Assembly: GCA_951812975.1 (NCBI GenBank)
Contig: CATOTC010000001.1
Span: forward strand, 962,001-1,026,000
Origin: an uncultured Acidimicrobiales bacterium
GTDB taxonomy: Bacteria > Actinomycetota > Acidimicrobiia > Acidimicrobiales > Aldehydirespiratoraceae
DNA length: 64,000 bases
Direction: 5' to 3'
Shown here: piece after piece, positions 7,441 through 15,499 of the stretch
How the letters are laid out: each line of letters starts with the position of its first letter
How positions within the stretch are numbered: the stretch's first letter is position 1
Notes under the pieces: generated by a model
Told to the model about the DNA's origin: nothing
The model's input: the letters and a program-made list of their open reading frames with translations, nothing else
Databases searched by the model: none
Made by a program: the position numbers and the translations under genes

Positions 7441-9588
7441 ATGGAACTGACCGGCCAGTGGCGTGCCACCACCGCCAACGACGAAATGCGCCGGACGTTC
7501 AACCAGCCCGAACTCGACGATCGCAACTGGTCGGAGATCGAAGTTCCGGGCCACTGGTCCAGCCGTCCGGAGTTCGCTCAGGCCCATTCGGTGCTGCACC
7601 GGACCCGGTTCGAGCTCGAGACACCAGACATTGAGCGCCGCCGCTGGCTGTGGCTCGACGGCGTCTGTCAACAGGGCGACGTCTGGCTCAACGGCCGCTA
7701 CGTCGGCACCACCGACGGCTACTTCATCCCCCACGGCTTCGACATCACCCAACACCTTGAGGACCGCAGCGACCACCTGCTGGCCGTGGATGTGACCTGT
7801 GCTCCCGACAACCCCGGCGCTGCACGCAAATCGTTGATGGGTGCGCTCATCGACCCCGAACTGTCCGGGGCCGCCAACGAGAACCCCGGCGGCATCTGGC
7901 GGCCGGTCCGGATTCGGGAGACCGGCCCCACCGCAGTGCTGTACTGGCGCACGGTCTGTCTCGATGCCGACACGGACCGAGCGACTCTCGCAATGCGGTG
8001 TGTGTTCGACACCCCGGTTGCCGGGCCGGTGGTGTTGCGAACCCGGGTGGCGGGCCACGACCATGAACTCTCCCATCCTGCCGCCGCGGGCGAGAACCGG
8101 GTTGAGTGGACGGTCGAGGTGCCCGAGCCGGATCTGTGGTGGCCCCATTCACTCGGCGAACAGCCCCTGCACGACCTGCGCTGCGAGGTGGTCGTAGACG
8201 CCGAGGTCTCCGATTCGTTCGAGACCCGTGTCGGTTTCCGTTCGATGCGGATGCGCAACTGGATCCTGCATGTCAACGGCGAGCGCCTCTTCGTCAAGGG
8301 CATCGGCATGCTCCCGACTTCGGCCCGGCCCGGCGACGCCGGTGCCGCCGAGGTGACCGCTGACGTGCTCGCGGCCAAACAGGCCGGTCTGGACATGATC
8401 CGGGTGATAACCCACATCGCCCGGCCCGAGGTCTACGAGACCGCCGACGAGACCGGCATGCTGTTGTGGCAGGACTTGCCGCTGCGAGGACAGATGGCGC
8501 GCGGGGTTCGAAACCAGGCGACGCGGCAGGCCCGAGAAGCGGTCGACCTGTTGGGTCATCACCCGTCGGTTGCCGTCTGGTGCGCCCACGACGAACCGTT
8601 CAACAAGCCAGACACTCCTTCACCTACGCCACCCCTGCTCGGCCAGCAGACCCCCTCATGGAACCGCACCGTTCTGGACCGTTCAGTTCGCCGTGTGCTC
8701 AGCCGCACCGACGGTTCCCGTCCGGTCGTGGCACACACCGCTGTGCCACCCACCTTTCCCGACTTCGACGGCACCACCAGCCATCTCTGGTTCGGATGGC
8801 ATCACGGCAGGGCCGCCGACCTCGCCGCGGCGGCAGCCCGGATCCCGCGGATGGCCCGCTTCGTCACCGCCTTCGGAGCCGCCACTGTTGAACCCGACAA
8901 CCCGCATCTCCAAGGTTCCCGTCCTCGTGATTCCCATCGGAAGGACTATCGCTGGCCATCGCTGGACTGGGAACAGATCGCCGCGTCGATCGGTGCTCCC
9001 GCCGAGTCACTGTTGCACCTGGTAGCACCCGAACATGCGACAGATGCAACCGACTGGGCCAAGCGCACCGGTTTCGCTCAAGCCGAGGTCGTCAAGACTT
9101 CGATTGAGTTGTTGCGTCGGCTGAAGTACCAGCCGACTGGCGGGTTCTCACTGTTCTATCTCGCTGATGCCGCAGATGCCGGCGGTTTCGGGGTGCTCAA
9201 CCGCAGCCGGGGCGCCAAGCCGGGTTGGCAGGCATTGGTCGATGCTTGCCGTCCGATCATCGTGGTCGCAGATCCTCTGGGTGCCGTGCTCGCCCCCGGT
9301 GAGGGGATCGACTTGGCCGTGCACGTCGTGTCTGACGTGCGCAATCCCATTCCCGATGCTCGGGTGAGGGCAACGGTGCGGGCCAATATCACCGGCGGCG
9401 GTTCTGCGATCGTTTCAGAGCAGAGCTGGAGCGGAACGATTCCCGAAGACGCATGCTCGCTGATCGGCAGAGTGAAGGCCGCCGTGCCGGGACTAGCAAA
9501 CGAACTTGTCGTCAGTCTGAAGTTGACTGCGGAAACGATGACCGTCACCAACGAATACCGGACTCCAGTTCACAACCTGGTCGGATAA
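7441..9588 (+). CDS. Glycoside hydrolase family 2-like protein, probably altered active site
   Basis: About 715 residues from the ATG at 7441 (MELTGQWRA), chosen because the GH2 sugar-binding jelly roll begins there; an in-frame ATG at 7348 would add 31 low-complexity residues. Order: jelly roll (DRNWSEIEVPGHW), immunoglobulin-like sandwich, and TIM barrel (LFVKGIGMLPTSARPGD; GLDMIRVITHIARPEVYE). The acid/base region reads VAVWCAHDEPFN where GH2 enzymes usually have NE, and the nucleophile strand reads ARFVTAFGAATV where SEFG is common. So the two expected glutamates are not both present. There is no signal peptide. It may be a non-catalytic sugar-binding relative, or the residues may have shifted. 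Confidence 0.78.
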   Translation: MELTGQWRATTANDEMRRTFNQPELDDRNWSEIEVPGHWSSRPEFAQAHSVLHRTRFELETPDIERRRWLWLDGVCQQGDVWLNGRYVGTTDGYFIPHGFDITQHLEDRSDHLLAVDVTCAPDNPGAARKSLMGALIDPELSGAANENPGGIWRPVRIRETGPTAVLYWRTVCLDADTDRATLAMRCVFDTPVAGPVVLRTRVAGHDHELSHPAAAGENRVEWTVEVPEPDLWWPHSLGEQPLHDLRCEVVVDAEVSDSFETRVGFRSMRMRNWILHVNGERLFVKGIGMLPTSARPGDAGAAEVTADVLAAKQAGLDMIRVITHIARPEVYETADETGMLLWQDLPLRGQMARGVRNQATRQAREAVDLLGHHPSVAVWCAHDEPFNKPDTPSPTPPLLGQQTPSWNRTVLDRSVRRVLSRTDGSRPVVAHTAVPPTFPDFDGTTSHLWFGWHHGRAADLAAAAARIPRMARFVTAFGAATVEPDNPHLQGSRPRDSHRKDYRWPSLDWEQIAASIGAPAESLLHLVAPEHATDATDWAKRTGFAQAEVVKTSIELLRRLKYQPTGGFSLFYLADAADAGGFGVLNRSRGAKPGWQALVDACRPIIVVADPLGAVLAPGEGIDLAVHVVSDVRNPIPDARVRATVRANITGGGSAIVSEQSWSGTIPEDACSLIGRVKAAVPGLANELVVSLKLTAETMTVTNEYRTPVHNLVG

Positions 9589-9610
9589 ATTCTCGGTCCG
9601 GTTATCAAAT

Positions 9611-9630
9611 TTGTTAGGCAAGCCTTACAA
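9611..9630. promoter_or_regulatory. DtxR/IdeR-type iron operator upstream of permease 1
   Basis: The 20 bases TTGTTAGGCAAGCCTTACAA match their own reverse complement at 16 positions and contain the TTAGG...CCTTA core of actinobacterial iron boxes. The site ends seven bases before the GTG start at 9638, so it probably covers the promoter and start region. Iron-bound IdeR/DtxR would repress. The match to the family consensus is from memory, not from a matrix score. Confidence 0.75.
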
Positions 9631-9637
9631 TCGCACT

Positions 9638-9667
9638 GTGAAATTCAGCGCCGTGAAATTCAGCGCC
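9638..9667 (+). repeat. 15-bp tandem duplication at the permease start
   Basis: GTGAAATTCAGCGCC occurs twice in a row (9638-9652, 9653-9667) and is followed by another GTG. The repeat is in frame and multiplies the possible initiation codons of the first permease directly after the iron operator. Confidence 0.85.
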
Positions 9668-10684
9668 GTGAGAATCGGCCCTCGAACCTTTCGACACCAT
9701 ACCTTGGCTTTGCCCATTGCACTGACCCTCCTATTGGCAGTGCTCGTGCTGAGCCTGCGCTACGGTGCTCTGAGAATTGACACGGGCACCGTCTGGAACG
9801 CTGTTTGGGACTACGACCGCAGTGACCACCGCCAGATCGTGGTTCGGGAACTTCGGCTGCCCCGAACCGTCATAGGAGTGCTCGCCGGCGCATGCTTCGC
9901 GGTCGCCGGAGCCCTCACCCAAGGCGTAACCCGAAATCCCCTGGGAGCACCCGGGATCCTCGGCGTCAACGCTGGCGCGGCATTCGCCGTGGTAACCGCC
10001 ATCTACACCGCCGGCATCACCAGTCCCGCCGGATACGTATGGTTCGCGTTCATCGGAGCTTTGGGCGCAACCGTCCTGGTCTACGCCGTGGCCAGCGCTG
10101 GCTCAGGTGGGGCCACGCCCGTGAAGCTGGCGTTGGCCGGTGCCATTATCAGCGCGCTGCTCGGTTCATGGACAGCGGCCGTGTTGTTGCTTGACCTGGA
10201 GACCCTCGATCAAGCCCGGTTCTGGCTGGCCGGATCGATCTCTGGGCGAGGTACCGAGGAAGCCGCGCTGCTCTTGCCGATAATTGCTGTGGCGTTGCTC
10301 GCGGCGTTGTTCATGGGGCGCCAAGTGAATGCCCTGAGCCTTGGGGAGGAGGTGGCTACCGGTCTCGGCCAGAGGACCTCTATCGTGCGCGCCGCGGCGG
10401 GCGCATGCGTGGTGGCCCTCGCCGGATCTGCGGTGGCCCTGGCCGGTCCCGTGGCGTTCATCGGGCTGGCCGTACCACACATCGTGCGCTCCGTCGTCGG
10501 CCCCGACTACCGCTGGATCATCCTCTACTCGGCGCTTCTCGGTCCGTGCCTGCTCCTCGGCGCGGACATCATCGGCAGGGTGGTCGTCAGTCCCTCGGAG
10601 CTGCAGGTAGGTATTGTCAGCGCCGCGTTGGGAGCGCCGTTCCTGATCTATCTGGTGCGCAGCATGAAACTGGCCGAGTTGTGA
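9638..10684 (+). CDS. Heme/siderophore ABC transporter permease 1 (FecCD family)
   Basis: 348 residues from the GTG at 9638. A TTG further upstream at 9611 lies inside the iron operator and is unlikely to be used. A 15-base tandem duplication (9638-9667) gives three in-frame GTGs at 9638, 9653 and 9668. The protein is a multi-pass membrane protein of the FecCD/BtuC type with the family's landmarks LRLPRTVIGVLAGACFAVAGA, TRNPLGAPGILGVNAGA and, near the end, AVALAGPVAFIGLAVPHIVR. It would pair with permease 2, the ATPase and the HmuT-like binding protein to import heme or ferric siderophore. The stop overlaps the next start (GTGA). Confidence 0.9.
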   Translation: MKFSAVKFSAVRIGPRTFRHHTLALPIALTLLLAVLVLSLRYGALRIDTGTVWNAVWDYDRSDHRQIVVRELRLPRTVIGVLAGACFAVAGALTQGVTRNPLGAPGILGVNAGAAFAVVTAIYTAGITSPAGYVWFAFIGALGATVLVYAVASAGSGGATPVKLALAGAIISALLGSWTAAVLLLDLETLDQARFWLAGSISGRGTEEAALLLPIIAVALLAALFMGRQVNALSLGEEVATGLGQRTSIVRAAAGACVVALAGSAVALAGPVAFIGLAVPHIVRSVVGPDYRWIILYSALLGPCLLLGADIIGRVVVSPSELQVGIVSAALGAPFLIYLVRSMKLAEL

Positions 10685-11661
10685 ATCGTACGGCACGGCT
10701 GTGTTCGGCTGCGGCGGCCGCCGTGTTGGGTCTGGCGATCGTCGGCTTGGTAGTCGGGGACTACCCCGTGCCCGCCCGCTCGGCCATAGCCACTGCCGTC
10801 TGGGACCGGGGCGGAGAGTTCGACTTCGTAATCAATTCTCTGAGGTTTCCCAGAGTGACGGTGGCGGTGCTGGCCGGAGTCTGTCTGGCCGCGTCGGGAC
10901 TGCTGTTCCAAACGTTGATCGACAATCCTCTGGTGTCGCCCGACATCATCGGAATCGACACCGGAGCCGCGGCGGTTGCTGTCGCCATTCTCGCCATCGG
11001 GTTGGATGCCCGGCTCCTGCCCTACGCGGCCTTTGCAGGAGCGCTTGCAACCGCTGTGCTGATCTTCACGCTGTCATGGCGGCGCGGTTTCAGCGGAGGT
11101 CGCCTCGTACTTGTGGGGATCGGGATAAACGCGCTGTTGAGCGCCGTGATCACCTATATGCTCGTGCGCTTTCCCGTCGAGCGGGTCAGTGCGGCTGCGC
11201 GCTGGCAAGCGGGTACCCTTTCGGCGTCTTCCTGGGACGACGCCCGCACACTGGCCGTGGCTCTGGTTGTGCTGCTTCCGGTCGCATTTCTACTCGTGCG
11301 TCGACTGCGGATCATGCAACTGGGCAACGACACAGCAATTGCTCTGGGTATGCGCTTGGAGCAGAACCGAATGGCTGTGATCGCCACCGGCTGCGGTCTG
11401 GCCGCCATCGTCGTGGCAGTGGTCGGGCCCTTGGGTTTCGTGGCCCTGCTTGTTCCCCACGTGGCGCGCTCACTGGCCGGAGCGCTCACCGTCGGCGTGC
11501 TGTTGCTCACCGCACTGCTCGGCTCGGTCATGCTCCTGTCAGCCGATCTGGTAGCCCAGCGGCTTTTCGCTCCGACCGTGCTTCCCGCCGGAGTGGTCAC
11601 CGCGGCGATGGGCGGCCCTTATCTGCTGCTGGTGTTGAGGAGGTTCAACCGTGCGGTCTGA
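10681..11661 (+). CDS. Heme/siderophore ABC transporter permease 2 (FecCD family)
   Basis: 326 residues from the GTG at 10681, which overlaps the stop of permease 1. The open frame extends upstream inside permease 1, but the overlap start gives a normal N-terminal membrane segment (AAAAAVLGLAIVGLVVGDY). Family landmarks are LRFPRVTVAVLAGVCLAASG, IDNPLVSPDIIGIDTGAA and AIVVAVVGPLGFVALLVPHVAR. Two different permease genes suggest a heterodimeric channel, unlike the single HmuU of corynebacteria. Its 3' end overlaps the ATPase start by 11 bases, indicating tight translational coupling. Confidence 0.9.
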   Translation: MNRTARLCSAAAAAVLGLAIVGLVVGDYPVPARSAIATAVWDRGGEFDFVINSLRFPRVTVAVLAGVCLAASGLLFQTLIDNPLVSPDIIGIDTGAAAVAVAILAIGLDARLLPYAAFAGALATAVLIFTLSWRRGFSGGRLVLVGIGINALLSAVITYMLVRFPVERVSAAARWQAGTLSASSWDDARTLAVALVVLLPVAFLLVRRLRIMQLGNDTAIALGMRLEQNRMAVIATGCGLAAIVVAVVGPLGFVALLVPHVARSLAGALTVGVLLLTALLGSVMLLSADLVAQRLFAPTVLPAGVVTAAMGGPYLLLVLRRFNRAV

Positions 11662-12517
11662 CCACAAGCTTGATCCCGTCTTGGCCGCCGACCGTGCGAG
11701 GCGCAACCCCGGTGATGTGTCTTCGCGATCCAGACCCGTTCTGAGCACTGAGAACCTTGATGCAGACTACGGCGGTCCGGTGGTGCTGGACGACCTCACA
11801 GCCTCGATACCCACCGGCGAGATAACTGCCATCGTCGGGGCCAACGCTTCGGGGAAGTCCACGCTGTTGCGGGCGCTGGCACGCCTGTTGAAACCCGCGC
11901 GCGGCGTTGTCTACCTTGACGGTGCAGACATCCACAGCCAGTCCACCCGTTCCGTGGCGGTTCAGCTCGGTCTGCTGCCCCAATCACCCCGGGCTCCGGA
12001 GGGGGTCGTTGTCGGCGACCTGGTGCGGCGGGGGCGCTACCCGCATCAGCGGCTGTTCGACCAGTGGTCCAAGGCGGATGAACGGGCAGTGGTGCGAGCA
12101 CTCGAGCTGACCGGACTCAGCGACGTGGGAGATCGACCCCTCGATGAGCTGTCGGGCGGTCAACGCCAGCGTGCTTGGATCGCCATGGCCCTGGCCCAGG
12201 ACACACCGGTGATGTTGTTGGATGAACCCACGACCTTCCTGGACATCGCCCATCAAGTGGAGATGCTCGATCTGCTTGCTCGACTGAACCGGTCAGAGAA
12301 TCGAACCATTGTGATGGTGCTGCATGACCTGAACCAGGCTTGCCGCTACGCCTCGCACCTGATTGCGCTGGCAGACGGCCGTATTGAGGCTGTAGGGCAT
12401 CCCTCAGAGGTGGTTACCGCGGAGATGATCGAGCGCGTGTTTGGCTTGCACGTGAGCGTCATCTCCTGCCCGGTCAGTGGCACGCCTCTTTGCGTGCCCC
12501 ACACACACTGCCATTAG
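11651..12517 (+). CDS. hmuV: Heme/siderophore ABC transporter ATPase
   Basis: 288 residues, start GTG overlapping the permease 2 end. Walker A GANASGKST, Q-loop near LGLLPQSPRAPEG, signature LSGGQRQRAW, Walker B VMLLDEPTTFLD and switch His in VLHDLNQ are all present. It belongs to the FepC/HmuV group that powers import of iron chelates. The first 35 residues before the domain are polar and unusual for the family, so the true start could be an internal one. The symbol follows from the MhuD and HmuT-like genes downstream; a ferric-siderophore substrate is the alternative. Confidence 0.88.
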   Translation: MRSDHKLDPVLAADRARRNPGDVSSRSRPVLSTENLDADYGGPVVLDDLTASIPTGEITAIVGANASGKSTLLRALARLLKPARGVVYLDGADIHSQSTRSVAVQLGLLPQSPRAPEGVVVGDLVRRGRYPHQRLFDQWSKADERAVVRALELTGLSDVGDRPLDELSGGQRQRAWIAMALAQDTPVMLLDEPTTFLDIAHQVEMLDLLARLNRSENRTIVMVLHDLNQACRYASHLIALADGRIEAVGHPSEVVTAEMIERVFGLHVSVISCPVSGTPLCVPHTHCH

Positions 12518-12570
12518 CCGGAGCGTTATTCGCCAAGCTCGAAAATCACTGCCAAGTTGCAAACCCCGGA

Positions 12571-12592
12571 TGTGTTAGGTATACCTAACACA
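12571..12592. promoter_or_regulatory. DtxR/IdeR-type iron operator upstream of hmuT
   Basis: A perfect 22-base palindrome whose core is TTAGGTATACCTAA (12574-12587), the half-sites of DtxR/IdeR iron boxes. It ends two bases before a GTG (12595) and five before an ATG (12598). The hmuT transcript is therefore probably leaderless or nearly so, with the repressor occupying the start region when iron is plentiful. Confidence 0.85.
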
Positions 12593-12597
12593 TCGTG

Positions 12598-13722
12598 ATG
12601 ATTGCGCACCCTCCTAGCAACCACACCTTTCGGGCACTGGCGGTGAGCGCGCTGTCGTGGGCAGCTCTGGTCTTCTTCTCGGCCGGCTGCGGCGACAGCG
12701 GTGCTTCCGTCGGTTCCGAACCTGTCGCAGCCACCGACATCGCCACCGCTGCTCCGACCACCACAGACGCACCTGAAGCAACCACGCCGGACTCGACCCC
12801 GGTCACCACTGACAACTCTGAAGCCTCAACCGGAGACGATCCAGTCCTGCCCGTCACCGTGACAGACGAAACCGGCGCCGAAGTGACCGTGAACTCCGTC
12901 AAGAGGATCATCCCGCTCGACGGCGACGTTGCAGAGGTCGTGTTCGCACTCGGCTTGGGCGACAACGTGGTTGCCACAGACCTGTCAGCCACGTTCCCGC
13001 CCGAAGCCGACGCTCTGCCAGAGATCGGCTATCAGCGGGCGCTGTCTGCGGAGACCTTAGCCGCTTTCGCCCCCACCGTACTGCTGGCCACCGACACTGC
13101 CGGTCCACCCGAAGCGCTCGACGACATGCGACGGCTCGGCTACCCGCTGATAATCCTGCCCAACGAATCCACACCGACCGGCGCCGGTCAGAAGATCAGA
13201 GCCGTTGCCGCTGCCCTGGGAGTCCCACAGCGGGGAGCACGACTCGCCGATGCTCTGGACGCTGCCATCAACGAAGCCACCGCCGGGCCGCGCGAACCAG
13301 AAGACCGTCCACGGGTGGTGGCTCTGTATGTTCGGGGTACTGCGGCACAGTTGGTCTTGGGGAAGTCGTTGAACACCCACTGGCTGATCGATGCCGCCGG
13401 CGGAGTCGACATATCGGAGTCAATGGGCATCGGCGACACCGCCCCCATCTCCGCGGAGGCAATCCTGGCCGCCGCCCCGGACGTGATCCTGGTGCCTCGC
13501 GCAGGGCTCGAATCGGTCGGCGGCGTGGAGGGGTTGGTGGAGATCGGTGGGCTCGGCCAGACCCCGGCGGGGCTGAACCGGCAGGTTCTCGCCTACGACG
13601 ACCAGCTCCTGTTGGGCAACGGTCCCCGGACCGCACAGATGCTCGCAGCGCTTCGCGACGATCTCGCTTCGGTGACCCCAGCAACAGCAGGCAACCAAAA
13701 CGGCTCGGAGGAGGAGTCATGA
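12598..13722 (+). CDS. hmuT: Heme-binding lipoprotein of the ABC importer (HmuT-like)
   Basis: 374 residues from ATG 12598 (GTG at 12595 is also in frame). A signal peptide ends in the lipobox FSAGC (Cys about residue 31), followed by a Thr/Ser/Pro/Ala-rich linker of some 55 residues and then the type III periplasmic-binding fold: VFALGLGDNVVATDLS, LPEIGYQRALSAETLAAF and TVLLATDTAGPPEALDDM. The GYxRxLSAE and AGPP stretches are those of HmuT-type heme-binding proteins. It should hand heme to the two permeases encoded upstream. It has its own iron operator although it lies in the same cluster. The stop overlaps the next gene by four bases. Confidence 0.87.
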   Translation: MIAHPPSNHTFRALAVSALSWAALVFFSAGCGDSGASVGSEPVAATDIATAAPTTTDAPEATTPDSTPVTTDNSEASTGDDPVLPVTVTDETGAEVTVNSVKRIIPLDGDVAEVVFALGLGDNVVATDLSATFPPEADALPEIGYQRALSAETLAAFAPTVLLATDTAGPPEALDDMRRLGYPLIILPNESTPTGAGQKIRAVAAALGVPQRGARLADALDAAINEATAGPREPEDRPRVVALYVRGTAAQLVLGKSLNTHWLIDAAGGVDISESMGIGDTAPISAEAILAAAPDVILVPRAGLESVGGVEGLVEIGGLGQTPAGLNRQVLAYDDQLLLGNGPRTAQMLAALRDDLASVTPATAGNQNGSEEES

Positions 13723-14354
13723 CCACCAGAAGTTCCGAGGCCCTGCGCCTGGGAGTCGGTTTGGCCCATGTTGTCCAAGGTGCCGAGATACGGCTGGCCA
13801 CACCGGACGCTCGAACTCTGATCGCATCGGCGCACCCCTCGTCCGACGTGACGCTGTGCGACCTGCGCGAGGCACTGCTGTACAGCGTCTGCCCACACCG
13901 ACCCGATGTCAGCCGCTGGATCGAGACAACCGATATCTGCGGATCTCTGCAGAGTCGCGGCGGCGGTGTCTACCGCCTGCGTGGAGTTGAACCCGAGCAG
14001 AGGTGGTTCTCCACATTGCTGCGCACGGACCACGTGATCGAGGTGCTGAGCCGACTCGAATGCGAAGAACCCCTTTGCGGTGCTGTCAACGCCAAGCTGT
14101 TGCCGGACGGCCCATTGGGTGTGACCGCCGTCTGCGTGAGCGCCGACGATCCCCGCATCAACATCGACGAAGTAGCGGTGATTCTGCACGGCGCCTGTCT
14201 GGTCTCCGAACTGATTGGCCGTCCCGACGCACAGTCGCCCGAGTTCAGCCGACTCAGTCCGAATCCGACGGACACACCCAATCAAACAATGAACCCATCC
14301 AATCCAACAACAAGCCCATCCAATCCAACAACAAGTAAGGAGAACAAGAAATGA
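13719..14354 (+). CDS. Unknown protein within the heme cluster
   Basis: 211 residues, ATG overlapping the hmuT stop (ATGA), stop overlapping the mhuD start. No family was recognised. Residues 1-175 look like a soluble cytosolic domain with six cysteines (DVTLCDLREALLYSVCPHRPD, TTDICGS, LECEEPLCGAV, AVCVSAD, HGACLVSEL) and several His. The last 35 residues are an Asn/Pro/Ser/Thr tail built from a 21-base tandem repeat. Position between the heme-binding lipoprotein and the heme oxygenase, with coupling on both sides, suggests a cytoplasmic heme carrier or iron-release partner; that is inference only. Confidence 0.75.
   Translation: MTTRSSEALRLGVGLAHVVQGAEIRLATPDARTLIASAHPSSDVTLCDLREALLYSVCPHRPDVSRWIETTDICGSLQSRGGGVYRLRGVEPEQRWFSTLLRTDHVIEVLSRLECEEPLCGAVNAKLLPDGPLGVTAVCVSADDPRINIDEVAVILHGACLVSELIGRPDAQSPEFSRLSPNPTDTPNQTMNPSNPTTSPSNPTTSKENKK
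14294..14335 (+). repeat. 21-bp tandem repeat encoding an Asn-rich tail
   Basis: Two perfect copies of a 21-base unit beginning CCCATCCAATCCAAC (14294-14314 and 14315-14335) encode a SNPTTSP-like tail of the unknown heme-cluster protein. A further degenerate copy precedes them. Confidence 0.85.
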
Positions 14355-14674
14355 GTATTGTCCGCATCAACGCCATCACCGTCCCCGAAGATTCCGGTGA
14401 CGAACTGCTGCGCCGCTTCGAAGCACGGGTCGGCGAGGTAGAGACCATGGCTGGATTCGAGGGTTTCGAACTCCTTCGTCCGGCCGAGGGCAGCACCTGG
14501 TATGTGTACACGCGTTGGTCCAGCGAGGAGGACTTCCTGGCATGGGTCAGGTCGGCTTCTTTCACCAGGGGCCATGCCGAAGCCAACCGCCAGCCCGTAG
14601 CGCACGGCTCAGAAGTGCTGAGTTTCGACATTGTGCTGTCCGCAGGGCCGGCTGATGCCAAAGAGGACAACTGA
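14351..14674 (+). CDS. mhuD: Heme-degrading monooxygenase of the MhuD/IsdG family
   Basis: 107 residues, the family's normal size, a single ferredoxin-like ABM domain. The N-terminus SIVRINAITVPEDSG closely follows mycobacterial MhuD, and the catalytic Asn7, the Trp of EDFLAW (residue 65) and the proximal His75 of FTRGHAE fall at the MhuD positions. MhuD opens heme without releasing CO and frees iron in the cytosol. A good ribosome site, AAGGAG at about 14337, precedes the ATG, which overlaps the upstream stop. The gene completes an import-then-degrade pathway with the ABC transporter. Confidence 0.92.
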   Translation: MSIVRINAITVPEDSGDELLRRFEARVGEVETMAGFEGFELLRPAEGSTWYVYTRWSSEEDFLAWVRSASFTRGHAEANRQPVAHGSEVLSFDIVLSAGPADAKEDN

Positions 14675-14679
14675 CAGAC

Positions 14680-15342
14680 ATGCATCGCAGAAGGATTCTT
14701 CAGCGCGGTGTTGCAGCTTGGTGGTCGGCACTGCTGCTCGCATTCGTTCTGACCGCAACGGCATGTGGCGGTGGCGACGACGCAGGCACGGAGGCCCCAC
14801 CACCCGAGTCCCCCGGCGAGTCGACCACCACAACCAGCGAGCCGACCACCACAACCACAACCAGCGAACCGACTGCCACCACCACAACCAGCGAACCGAC
14901 TGCCACCACCGGAGCCTCCACTATCGATGAGGGCACGAGCACTACCAGTACGACCGTTGCGGTTGAAGCAACTCCAAGCAGTTCCGAAAGTTCCGACAGA
15001 CCGGGCGATGAAGAGCAAACGGTCATGGACGCATGGGCTGTGGTGTTCGACTCTTCTCTGGACATTTCAGCCAAGTTGAACCATCTGGACGGCGCCGCAT
15101 CGCTGGAGGCGAGCAACGCTGCTTACGCCGCTGCGGGGGAGCGCATGGGTGGTATCAGCCTGGAACCGACCGCCGCAGAGGTCGACGGCGACTCCGCCAC
15201 CGTCACCTACAATGTGCTCTTCGGGGCAACGGTCGCCTATGAAGACCTGAGCGGGACGCTCCAGCGGGTCGATGGCAGTTGGGTGGTTAGCCGGGAGTCA
15301 TATTGCGGGTTCCTGGCATCTGCTCGCACCCGCTGCCAGTAA
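14680..15342 (+). CDS. Secreted lipoprotein with Thr/Ser/Glu-rich linker, unknown domain
   Basis: 220 residues starting six bases after mhuD. The signal peptide ends in the lipobox LTATAC (Cys about residue 29). Residues 38-110 are low complexity, made of TTTSEPT-type repeats with a 24-base period. The C-terminal 110 residues form a folded domain (VMDAWAVVFDSSLDISAKL; VTYNVLFGATVAYEDLSGTLQRVDGSWVV) reminiscent of NTF2/low-molecular-weight SnoaL-like cones, ending with two cysteines. The same arrangement occurs in many actinobacterial lipoproteins of unknown role. Its place at the end of the heme operon suggests an extracellular part in heme capture; this is not shown by the sequence. Confidence 0.8.
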   Translation: MHRRRILQRGVAAWWSALLLAFVLTATACGGGDDAGTEAPPPESPGESTTTTSEPTTTTTTSEPTATTTTSEPTATTGASTIDEGTSTTSTTVAVEATPSSSESSDRPGDEEQTVMDAWAVVFDSSLDISAKLNHLDGAASLEASNAAYAAAGERMGGISLEPTAAEVDGDSATVTYNVLFGATVAYEDLSGTLQRVDGSWVVSRESYCGFLASARTRCQ

Positions 15343-15499
15343 CTGTTCTCAGTTGTGGGCAGGTCGGCCACATGGGTGTCGACCTGTCCACAGCTGCGTT
15401 GCGGTTTACACTCCTTGAGCATCCTGGTGACTGCGGGGAGGACCGATTCTTGAGCAGCAGAGTGGATCCGAAGATTGATTCCGGCATTCCGAGAAGCCG

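Noticed and set aside
8505-8515. tRNA T-loop-like GGTTCGAAACC
   Set aside because: No cloverleaf arms flank it and it lies inside the GH2 coding sequence.
13268-14285. Minus-strand ORFs under hmuT and the unknown heme-cluster gene
   Set aside because: They are antisense to frames with signal peptide, family motifs and translational overlaps.
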